Below are positions 1 to 5,388 of a stretch of 6,120 nt of DNA, in pieces. This DNA comes from Bacteroidales bacterium UBA1199. Its GTDB lineage: Bacteria; Bacteroidota; Bacteroidia; Bacteroidales; UBA932. Position 1 is the first letter of the stretch. Each line of letters starts with the position of its first letter. Both the position numbers and the translations under genes were made by a program. The notes beneath the pieces are model-generated. The model was given only the letters and a program-made list of their open reading frames with translations. It was not told the DNA's origin and ran no database searches. Location: assembly GCA_002309795.1 (NCBI GenBank), contig DBXZ01000029.1:1-6120 (forward strand), in the 5' to 3' direction.

Positions 1-434
1 GTGGAGATGAAGGTGTAGGAGCGGCTCCCGACATCCTGGATGTCATAGACCATGATGTCGATGCCCTCCAGCATCTTGCGGGTGGGCTGGCGGGTGTCGC
101 CGTAGAGTGAGTGAACGGGCAGGCCGGTGCGGTCGTCTTTGCCGGACTCGACCTTGCCGCCGGCGTAGATGTCGCCACGCACGCCATGTTCCGGGGCATA
201 GAGGGCCACGAGCTTGACGTTGGGTGCCTCGTGGAGGATCTCGATCGTGGATTTCAGCTGGCTGTCCACCCCGGAGGGGTTGGTCACCAGCCCTACGCGT
301 TTGCCTTCCAGGCCTGCGAAATTGCGTTCCCGCAGGACTTCGATGCCGGGCTTGACCCGGGCGGACGCGGACAGGCCTACGACGAGCAGCGCCGCCGCGC
401 AAAGAATGTGACGAATACCGTTGCCAGACAACAT
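1..434 (-). CDS. namZ: Exo-beta-N-acetylmuramidase NamZ-like (DUF1343/GH171), 5' part only
   Basis: The first 144 codons of a protein whose remainder lies beyond the left edge. The frame reads through a DUF1343 N-terminus: GLVTNPSGVD at residues 48-57, LYAPEHGVRGD at 78-88 and VYDIQDVGSRSYTF at 129-142. Members of this family (NamZ, GH171) release N-acetylmuramic acid from the non-reducing end of peptidoglycan glycans. The Glu of the PEHG motif (residue 82) is the likely catalytic acid by family analogy. Residues 1-25 form a signal peptide with a hydrophobic core at about 10-22 and an ASA cleavage site before Arg26, so the enzyme is exported, probably to the periplasm. ATG at 434 is the only good start that keeps the signal peptide; it lies 58 nt inside the upstream permease gene, with no Shine-Dalgarno. 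Following an AmpG-like permease fits peptidoglycan salvage. The family call is secure; substrate specificity is inferred. Confidence 0.9.
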   Translation of the reverse strand, partial: MLSGNGIRHILCAAALLVVGLSASARVKPGIEVLRERNFAGLEGKRVGLVTNPSGVDSQLKSTIEILHEAPNVKLVALYAPEHGVRGDIYAGGKVESGKDDRTGLPVHSLYGDTRQPTRKMLEGIDIMVYDIQDVGSRSYTFIS

Positions 435-1642
435 ACCATTACGATTATAAAGAATCCGACATAGCCGAGCCGCTCCTGCATCCAGCCGGCGAACAGGCCC
501 GGGATCATCATCGACAGGGCCATGAAGGCCGTGCAGATGGCGTAGTGCGAGGTCTTGAACTCTCCTTCGGAGAATTGCATCATGTACAGCATGTAGGCGG
601 TGAAGCCGAAGCCGTAGCCGAACTGGTCCACCGCTACGCATAAGTAGATGCTCCACAGTTGGGAAGGTTGCACGAGGGCGAGGAACAGATACACCGCGCA
701 GGGCAGCGCCAGGGCCATGGACATCGGCCACATCGCGCGCTTCAGGCCCACGCGGGCGGCGTACAGGCCGCCCAGGATCCCGCCGACGGTGAGCGCGATC
801 ACGCCCACGGTGCCGTAGACCAGGCCGGACTGCGCCGTGCTGAGGCCCAGCCCGCCGGCCTCGGCCGGGTCGAGCAGGAAGGGCGTGAGCATCTTGACTG
901 AGAACGCCTCCGGCAGGCGGTACAGCAGCATGAACACGATAGCCAGCCAGACCCCCGGTTTCTCGAAAAACGTCACCCAGGCCCGTCCGAACTCCTTGAA
1001 GATCCGTCGGAACTGCCCTTCGTCATTCCGGGCTTGATCCGGAATCTCCTCCGCTTTCGGCAGGAAACGCCAGTGCCAGAGGGTGATGAGGCCGAAGAGG
1101 ACTGCTGAGGCGATGAGCGTGATGCTCCAGGCCCGGGGGATGGCTCCAAGTCGCTCCTCAAGCACGCCGGCCAGCACCACGATGACGCCCTGGCCGAACA
1201 CCGAAGCGATGCGGTAAAAGGTGCTGCGGATGCCCACGAACACCGACTGCTGCTTCTGGTTCAAGGCAAGCATGTAGAAGCCGTCCGCCGCAATGTCATG
1301 CGTGGCGGAGGCAAAGGCGATGACGTAGAAGATGACCAGCAGAAGCCCGAAAGCGTTAGGGCTGACGCTGAGGGCGAGGGCGGCGAAACCGGCGGTGCAA
1401 AGCAGCTGCATCAGCAGGATCCACCAGCGCTTGGTGCGGATCACGTCCACGAAGGGGCTCCACAGGGGCTTGATCACCCAGGGCAGGTAGAGCAGGGAGG
1501 TGTACATGGCCAGGTCGCCGTTGGACATGCCCAGGCGCTTGAACATCGTCACCGAGATCACGTTGACGATGAAGTAGGGGATGCCCTCGGCGAAATAGAG
1601 CGTGGGCACCCAGAACCAGGGGGAGTTATTCGATCGTTGCAC
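377..1642 (-). CDS. AmpG-like MFS permease (probable muropeptide/sugar importer)
   Basis: A 421-residue inner-membrane protein with about twelve hydrophobic segments, the usual size for an MFS permease. AmpG-type signatures are visible: YFAEGIPYF at residues 16-24, KPLWSPFVD at 58-66 and THDIAADGFYM at 114-124, the last resembling the QDIA-D-Y segment of AmpG. AmpG proteins import anhydro-muropeptides or GlcNAc-MurNAc fragments with protons. The downstream namZ-like gene and upstream SpoIID-domain gene support a cell-wall-fragment substrate, though the exact one is inferred. The start is GTG at 1642; no ATG is available before residue 33, which would remove the conserved first helix. It overlaps the upstream stop codon by 17 nt and runs 58 nt into namZ, suggesting translational coupling. 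The central loop, residues 200-208 (IPDQARNDE), is encoded by what looks like an inserted palindromic repeat. I give no symbol because paralogous MFS permeases carry different wall fragments. Confidence 0.87.
   Translation of the reverse strand: MQRSNNSPWFWVPTLYFAEGIPYFIVNVISVTMFKRLGMSNGDLAMYTSLLYLPWVIKPLWSPFVDVIRTKRWWILLMQLLCTAGFAALALSVSPNAFGLLLVIFYVIAFASATHDIAADGFYMLALNQKQQSVFVGIRSTFYRIASVFGQGVIVVLAGVLEERLGAIPRAWSITLIASAVLFGLITLWHWRFLPKAEEIPDQARNDEGQFRRIFKEFGRAWVTFFEKPGVWLAIVFMLLYRLPEAFSVKMLTPFLLDPAEAGGLGLSTAQSGLVYGTVGVIALTVGGILGGLYAARVGLKRAMWPMSMALALPCAVYLFLALVQPSQLWSIYLCVAVDQFGYGFGFTAYMLYMMQFSEGEFKTSHYAICTAFMALSMMIPGLFAGWMQERLGYVGFFIIVMVCCLATVFVTFFARRRCSS
1019..1049. repeat. Small palindromic repeat inserted in frame in the permease gene
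   Basis: On the plus strand ATTCCGG (1025-1031) and CCGGAAT (1039-1045) form a perfect 7-bp inverted repeat around the loop GCTTGAT. With its flanks (CGTC before, CTCC after) it matches a short palindromic sequence I recall as dispersed in many bacterial genomes. That repeat reads IPDQARND in one frame and SGFRIKPGMT-like in another. Here it encodes residues 200-208 of the permease without shifting the frame, in the cytoplasmic loop between the two six-helix halves, where an insertion is easily tolerated. The palindrome is seen directly; membership of a dispersed repeat family is from memory and untested. Confidence 0.6.
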
Positions 1643-3692
1643 CGGGATAGTAGTGTTGGAGGATTTGACGGTAGTCGAAGCCGCGGGCGGCCATCACGGC
1701 GGCGCCGATCTGGCAGAGGCCGACGCCGTGGCCCCAGCCGCGGCCGCGCAGGACCCAGGCGCCCGCCGGGTCGCGCTCCACCTCGAAGGCGGAGCTCTTG
1801 AGGTGCGAGCTGCTGAGCGCGCGGCGGATCTTGAGCTCCTTGCCGATGACCTCGCTGCGCTTGCTGCCGCGGATGCGCAGGTATTTGATGCGGCCGGACG
1901 GGCCGCGGTCCAGAGGTTCCAGCGCGAGGATCTTCCCGAAGTCGATTCCGGTGCGCTCCCGCACCAGTGCGGAGATTTCCTCTGCGCCGTAACGGACCGT
2001 CCAGTCGTGGAAGTCCCGGGTGGTCTGGTCGTAGTCGTTGAGGACCTGGGAGAGGATCGCATCGTTCTCGCAGTCGCACCACGGGTCCTCGACGCTCTGC
2101 AGATAGGGGTAGTCGATTTCCTCCCAGCAGGTGCTGAACAACTCAGTCCTGCCGCCGCAGCACTTGGAGTAGCGCGTGTCGCAGAGCGCTCCGTCATAAC
2201 GGAGGACTTGCCCCCAGGTCTCGTCGATAGCCGTGCGGACCTTGTCGCCCACGGCCATGGTCAGCCCCTGGTATCGTTGACAGTGATCATCCGCACAAAC
2301 GTTGAAATTGTCATGGGCCGAATGATCGTGTATCCGGGCGAGGAGCCAGGAGCGGGAGATGACGGCATGGGCCTTGAGCAGGTCGGGGGCGGCGCTGGAT
2401 TTCATCTCGGAAGAGATGACGCTCAGGAGGTAGTCCTCCATGCCGACGAGGTTGACCGCGCGGATCTTGTCTCCCTCCACGATGAACTTCAGCCCGCCGG
2501 CGAACTTCAGGGCGCGCTTCTGCTCCCAGTGGAAATCGATGCCGATCACCACGTCGTGGAGGATGAAAGAAGGCTCCGCGAACAGCGTGGAGCGGGTGAT
2601 GGAGTCGAAGTAGAGTTCGTCGTAGAGCGTGCCGTTGTAGTCGATGCGGCCGTCGCACCAGCGTACGAGCTGCGGGCCGGCACCGTCGGAGATGATCTCG
2701 AATCGGATCTGTTCCGCCGCCAGGATGCCTACGGATACGCGCGGCTGCGTGCGGGTGAGCCGCCACTCGATCATTTCCTGCTCATGCTGCGGGATGGTGA
2801 CCTCGTCCAGGATAGCTTCCAGTTGAGCCGCGGTGACTTTGTCGAAGTCCTCGCGGTACGGGGCAATGAATACACCGGCCATATCGGCGGCGCCGGGGCT
2901 GATGGTGAGGTGGTCGGCGCCCGCCGCGTCGTAGTGGTGCGAACGCTTGGCAGAGCGCATGATCACGAAAGCGCGCAGCTCCGAACCCTTCTGATAAGCA
3001 TAGAGGTTAAATTTAGGCTCCGTCTCTCCGGGCAGGCGGTCCGTGCAGTCGAGCAACTGGTAGAAGAGCTTGGTCAGCGACTTGGAGGTCGTGGACTTGA
3101 GCGCGAAAACGCCGCGGCAGAACCCGCGGTAGGCGTAGAGCGTGGCATCCTTGACGGAGGACAGCGGCGTGCCGGGATCGTCCAGAAAGGCGTCGACGGC
3201 TTCTTCCAGCGGTAGCATGTGCCGCGGGACGGCCTGGAAATGCAGGTGGTCCGGAGCGGAGGCGCCGCTCTCGGGGCCGTTGTAGAAGACGGTCCAGTCG
3301 GGGTATTTCGCGGCGAAGTCCAGCATGTCCGGCAGGTGGTGCCAGATGGCCTGCGGAAGGTGCTCGTCCCGGACGATCACCAGGTGGTCGCGGAAGATGG
3401 GGAAGGGGTTGACCTGGACGTTGTAGCCGCGACCCTTGCGGCCTTCGAACTTGATGTGGTGCTGCTCCGGCGGGCGGTTCTCCACGCACAGGAAGCAGGG
3501 CCGCGCCGCGATGGCTTCCGGCGAGGTGTCGGCGGTCGAGGACCCGGCGCGTTCCGGGTTGAACTGCACGTGGCAGGGGAGCCCGGACACAGGCAGGTCC
3601 TTGGTCCTGACGGTCTTGAGTGCCCGGAAATTGGCCGAAGCCAGGGGCCAGACGGACAGTTGGTCCTTGATGAATTTTCGCAGTTCTTGCAT
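1626..3692 (-). CDS. DUF4922 (HIT/GalT-like) - SpoIID/LytB fusion protein
   Basis: A 688-residue two-domain protein. Residues about 1-310 resemble DUF4922, a relative of GalT/Ap4A-phosphorylase-type nucleotidyl transferases: a CFLC pair at 66-69, NPFPIFRDHLVIV at 95-107 and a HIT-like PDHLHFQ motif at 147-153. Residues about 317-688 form a SpoIID/LytB domain: MEDYLLSVISSEM at 418-430, LKAHAVISRSW at 439-449, a Cys466/His470/Cys471 cluster resembling the metal site of SpoIID proteins, CCGGRTE at 511-517 and GWGHGVG at 652-658. SpoIID cuts glycan strands lacking stem peptides; Glu419 and Glu429 are candidate catalytic residues. No signal peptide or membrane segment is visible, so the protein looks cytoplasmic, unusual for a wall lytic enzyme. 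Its ATG overlaps the NUDIX stop by one base (TAATG), and its stop lies inside the permease gene. Domain calls are firm; the reaction of the N-terminal half is unknown. Confidence 0.88.
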   Translation of the reverse strand: MQELRKFIKDQLSVWPLASANFRALKTVRTKDLPVSGLPCHVQFNPERAGSSTADTSPEAIAARPCFLCVENRPPEQHHIKFEGRKGRGYNVQVNPFPIFRDHLVIVRDEHLPQAIWHHLPDMLDFAAKYPDWTVFYNGPESGASAPDHLHFQAVPRHMLPLEEAVDAFLDDPGTPLSSVKDATLYAYRGFCRGVFALKSTTSKSLTKLFYQLLDCTDRLPGETEPKFNLYAYQKGSELRAFVIMRSAKRSHHYDAAGADHLTISPGAADMAGVFIAPYREDFDKVTAAQLEAILDEVTIPQHEQEMIEWRLTRTQPRVSVGILAAEQIRFEIISDGAGPQLVRWCDGRIDYNGTLYDELYFDSITRSTLFAEPSFILHDVVIGIDFHWEQKRALKFAGGLKFIVEGDKIRAVNLVGMEDYLLSVISSEMKSSAAPDLLKAHAVISRSWLLARIHDHSAHDNFNVCADDHCQRYQGLTMAVGDKVRTAIDETWGQVLRYDGALCDTRYSKCCGGRTELFSTCWEEIDYPYLQSVEDPWCDCENDAILSQVLNDYDQTTRDFHDWTVRYGAEEISALVRERTGIDFGKILALEPLDRGPSGRIKYLRIRGSKRSEVIGKELKIRRALSSSHLKSSAFEVERDPAGAWVLRGRGWGHGVGLCQIGAAVMAARGFDYRQILQHYYPGATIE

Positions 3693-4264
3693 TATAGCAG
3701 GGCTTGCAGCGTTTCTTTGATACGGGCGTATTCGCCTTCGAAATTCGGGGTGAGGATGCCCTTGCCGTAGGCCTGGTCGATCTCCTCCGGGGTCCAGAAT
3801 CTGCCGCCGGCCAGCTCGTCCGGATCCGGACGGATCACGTACTCGCCCACGGCGGCGAACACGCTGACGAGCTCGCGCTCGCTGTCCGATTCGTAGACGT
3901 AGTTGAGGAGCCCGACGGGCTGGAAATCATGCAGCCCCAACTCCTCGGCGGACTCGCGGTAGAGGGCTTCGAGGATGAATTCCCCGTAGGAGACGTGTCC
4001 GCCTACGGCGGTGTCCCAGTACAGCGGGAGCAGGTCTTTGTGCGCCCCGCGCTGCTGGAGGTAGATGTTGCCGCAGCGGTTGATGATGTGCAGGTGGACG
4101 ACCGGGTGGAGCGGCTTGTCCGGATTGTGGTGAAAGCGCGAACGGGGTGCCTGGGCGATGACGTTGCCGTATTCGTCGATGACCGGCAACATCTCTGCGG
4201 CCTTGGCGCGCTTGGCTCCTTTGAGCAGCGGCGCCGGGAACGAAGGGTAGATCAGTTCAAGCAA
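3692..4264 (-). CDS. NUDIX hydrolase
   Basis: The NUDIX box is clear at residues 89-111, G-x5-E-x7-RESAEELGL, with only Ser105 departing from the usual hydrophobic position. The preceding stretch (PLHPVVHLHI at 51-60, YLQQR at 68-72, YWDTAVGGH at 82-90) resembles the YfcD/isopentenyl-diphosphate-isomerase-like branch. Such enzymes hydrolyse nucleoside-diphosphate-linked or similar pyrophosphates with divalent metal; the substrate here cannot be read from sequence. The start is uncertain. TTG at 4264, 4 nt after the upstream stop, gives 190 residues. ATG at 4192 (residue 25) gives 166 residues and begins MLPVIDEYG, which looks like a usual NUDIX N-terminus. I keep the longer form because most of the 24 extra codons end in G or C, like the rest of the gene, and an in-frame stop lies just upstream. 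The product is probably cytoplasmic. A link to wall salvage is only suggested by the operon. Confidence 0.88.
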   Translation of the reverse strand: MLELIYPSFPAPLLKGAKRAKAAEMLPVIDEYGNVIAQAPRSRFHHNPDKPLHPVVHLHIINRCGNIYLQQRGAHKDLLPLYWDTAVGGHVSYGEFILEALYRESAEELGLHDFQPVGLLNYVYESDSERELVSVFAAVGEYVIRPDPDELAGGRFWTPEEIDQAYGKGILTPNFEGEYARIKETLQALL

Positions 4265-4268
4265 GGCC

Positions 4269-5021
4269 TCAGTATTTTATGATCCGAAGTTCTTCGGGAG
4301 TGTACAGGATGGAATCGATGAAATCCGGGGCCACGCGGGCCAGGATCATGAAGACGGCCAGCGCCAGCACGGCCGTGCCGGCTACCGCCACCACCGGTAT
4401 CCACCAGCGGCGCATCTTCCGGCCGGACGGCAGCGGCCTTTCCTCCGCTATCGGAGCCACGCTTCGCTCCTCCGCCCTTTCCTGGGCAAACGCTGTGGAA
4501 AGGCCCTGCCGCTCCGGATCGCTTACGGTTTCTGCAGGTGCGGGTTTTTCTTCTAAGACCGGAATCGGGACGTTGATGACCACCGGGTCATCCGGCATCA
4601 CATGACTCTTGAGGGAGACGGGTCGCAGCCCGATCCCGCCGGGGAAGATGTCCAGACCCTCCTCCGGGACGAAGAAGATGGCATTCTCGCGCGTGGCGCG
4701 CAGGCGGCCGAGTCCCGGGAGGGTGATGCTCTTGCGCTCCTCCAGTACGGCCCGCATCTCCGCCAGGAACTGCGTGATGTAGGTGGCGGCCGTCTCGCGG
4801 GGGATGGGATTCGTCGAGGCGTAGAAATCGATCAGCAGCTTATCCTCCAGGCACTTGGGCCTGAATGAGAGCCGCCGGTAGGGAGGGTTGATTGTGAAAC
4901 CCTTGTCGGAGAAAGACGCCGGGACCATCTCGGCTACGAAAGTGCCGACCCCGGGCAGTCCCACCTGGTCGTGGTTGACGATCAGTTCGCCCACCATCCG
5001 TGACAGAAGATCGATATCCAT
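4269..5021 (-). CDS. Membrane-anchored double HU-domain protein (CCDC81-like prokaryotic HU)
   Basis: A 250-residue protein with two HU-like modules. The first (about 1-70) carries LPGVGTFV at 22-29; the second (about 76-135) carries LPGLGRLRA at 101-109. This resembles the bacterial HU-CCDC81 domain pair found in Bacteroidota. A Pro/Glu/Ala-rich linker (about 148-200) follows, then the basic stretch RKMRRWW and one hydrophobic helix at about 207-229. About 20 residues follow, ending IIKY. Positive charges before the helix predict that the HU modules stay in the cytoplasm, tethered to the inner membrane. Related proteins, as I recall, often end in a SPOR domain; none is present here. ATG at 5021 is preferred to ATG at 5027 because the latter lies only 2 nt beyond the promoter -7 element. 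This is the first gene of the leftward operon, ending 4 nt before the NUDIX start. Whether it binds DNA, nucleoid or a protein partner is unknown. Confidence 0.85.
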   Translation of the reverse strand: MDIDLLSRMVGELIVNHDQVGLPGVGTFVAEMVPASFSDKGFTINPPYRRLSFRPKCLEDKLLIDFYASTNPIPRETAATYITQFLAEMRAVLEERKSITLPGLGRLRATRENAIFFVPEEGLDIFPGGIGLRPVSLKSHVMPDDPVVINVPIPVLEEKPAPAETVSDPERQGLSTAFAQERAEERSVAPIAEERPLPSGRKMRRWWIPVVAVAGTAVLALAVFMILARVAPDFIDSILYTPEELRIIKY

Positions 5022-5028
5022 AATCATA

Positions 5029-5059
5029 CAAAGATAAACAATCTTGCCCGAACTGGCAA
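5029..5059 (-). promoter_or_regulatory. Promoter of the leftward HU-NUDIX-SpoIID-permease-NamZ operon
   Basis: On the minus strand TTG (5059-5057), a 20-nt spacer and TATCTTTG (5036-5029) match the Bacteroidota primary-sigma consensus. The predicted start of transcription lies about 3-6 nt beyond the -7 element, around 5023-5026, leaving only a few bases before the ATG at 5021. The mRNA would be leaderless or nearly so. No other minus-strand TAnnTTTG was noticed between here and the left edge. Confidence 0.72.
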
Positions 5060-5060
5060 G
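5043..5060. promoter_or_regulatory. Candidate operator palindrome in the leftward promoter
   Basis: CTTGCC (5043-5048) and GGCAAG (5055-5060) are perfect 6-bp inverted arms separated by 6 nt (CGAACT). The site covers the -33 TTG and most of the promoter spacer, so a dimeric protein bound here would block RNA polymerase. The short arms leave chance as a real alternative. Confidence 0.4.
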
Positions 5061-5140
5061 TCCACCCGCCCGGATCCCCCTTTCATTCCCTCTTCTCTTC
5101 CACCTCTCTGCACGCTGTATCCCCTCTCACCGGGTCGGGG

Positions 5141-5177
5141 TGCGCCTAATGTCCCATGTTTTAGGACATTGAGCGCA
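5141..5177. repeat. Inverted repeat copy 1 (AATGTCC-N9-GGACATT) with extended arms
   Basis: AATGTCC (5148-5154) and GGACATT (5164-5170) flank the 9-nt spacer CATGTTTTA. Two bases further out on each side, TGCGC (5141-5145) and GCGCA (5173-5177) also pair, making a 37-bp interrupted palindrome with 12 matched pairs and two unmatched positions per arm. It could be a protein-binding site or fold as a hairpin in either transcript, but it lies upstream of both known promoters. The core recurs 52 bp to the right. Confidence 0.75.
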
Positions 5178-5199
5178 AAAACAGGCCGAAAACGCGACG

Positions 5200-5222
5200 A
5201 ATGTCCATTCTCGCGGGACATT
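5200..5222. repeat. Inverted repeat copy 2 (AATGTCC-N9-GGACATT)
   Basis: AATGTCC (5200-5206) and GGACATT (5216-5222) have exactly the arm sequence and spacer length of the copy at 5148-5170. The spacer sequence differs (ATTCTCGCG) and the outer TGCGC/GCGCA extension is absent. Conservation of arms and spacing, but not of spacer bases, is what a dimer-binding site looks like. The 52-bp offset is about five helical turns, placing both sites on the same DNA face. Confidence 0.72.
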
Positions 5223-5321
5223 GGCAGCAGTTTACCTGGTTTCTTCCTCTGAACACCCCGCTGACCCAATAATAGAAAATAGAATACTGAGAGATGCAGG
5301 ACGATATGTGAAATGGCGCCG

Positions 5322-5366
5322 AAAAGTAAATTATATTTGCAAATATGTATAATATACTTTACTTTT
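5322..5366. promoter_or_regulatory. Large operator-like palindrome over the rightward promoter
   Basis: The arms 5322-5337 and 5351-5366 pair at 15 of 16 positions: AAAAGTAAA with TTTACTTTT, one mismatch (T5331/C5357), then TATATT with AATATA. The 13-nt centre contains further symmetric bases. The left arm carries most of the -33 TTTG and the right arm nearly all of the -7 TACTTTTG, so a bound protein would occlude both. Smaller perfect palindromes are nested inside: ATATTTGCAAATAT at 5333-5346 and GTATAATATAC at 5347-5357. AT-rich sequence makes chance palindromes easier, but arms this long are unlikely by chance. The XRE-type regulator encoded at 5828-6019 is the natural candidate ligand. 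Confidence 0.65.
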
Positions 5367-5367
5367 G
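5336..5367 (+). promoter_or_regulatory. Promoter of the membrane-protein/regulator pair
   Basis: TTTG (5336-5339), a 20-nt spacer and TACTTTTG (5360-5367) match the Bacteroidota consensus. Transcription would begin near 5371-5374, giving a leader of roughly 15-18 nt before ATG 5389 without a Shine-Dalgarno sequence. TATATTTG at 5332-5339 also fits a -7 element, so an overlapping second promoter is possible, but its upstream partner is poor. Confidence 0.75.
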
Positions 5368-5388
5368 TGGTGTCAAACTTTACATCAT

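Larger units (their letters stand above)
5022..5388. other. Divergent intergenic region, no supported gene
   Basis: This 367-bp stretch separates the leftward operon from the rightward membrane-protein/regulator pair. I see no convincing coding sequence: the open frames crossing it show no family motifs and read through both promoters. It holds the two divergent promoters, the promoter palindromes at 5043-5060 and 5322-5366, and a pair of AATGTCC-N9-GGACATT inverted repeats at 5148-5222. The segment from about 5270 to 5388 is clearly more AT-rich than the flanking genes. The pyrimidine-rich stretch at about 5061-5130 shows nothing recognisable. Confidence 0.75.

Noticed and set aside
43..402. 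119-residue minus-strand open frame, rich in Arg and Pro
   Set aside because: It is a shifted-frame shadow of the NamZ-like gene, which reads through the same DNA with a signal peptide and clear DUF1343 motifs.
1602..3215. 537-residue open frame on the plus strand, antisense to the DUF4922-SpoIID gene
   Set aside because: GC-rich codons on the opposite strand leave few stops. The translation is rich in Val, Glu, Gly and Arg with no family motif, while the minus strand carries two clear conserved domains.
3704..4282. 192-residue plus-strand open frame opposite the NUDIX gene
   Set aside because: It is an antisense shadow; the minus strand has an essentially complete NUDIX box.
4441..4475. 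Direct repeat TCCTCCGC (4441-4448 and 4468-4475) with a weak inverted repeat between, in the HU-protein linker
   Set aside because: It encodes AEER twice in a low-complexity Glu/Pro-rich linker and is explained by codon bias and composition.
5141..5177. The 37-bp palindrome as a rho-independent terminator
   Set aside because: The flanking genes diverge, so no known transcript ends here, and neither side has a T-run directly after the stem.
5365..5388. Upstream TTG start adding 8 residues to the membrane protein
   Set aside because: The TTG lies within the promoter -7 element, so it would not be transcribed.
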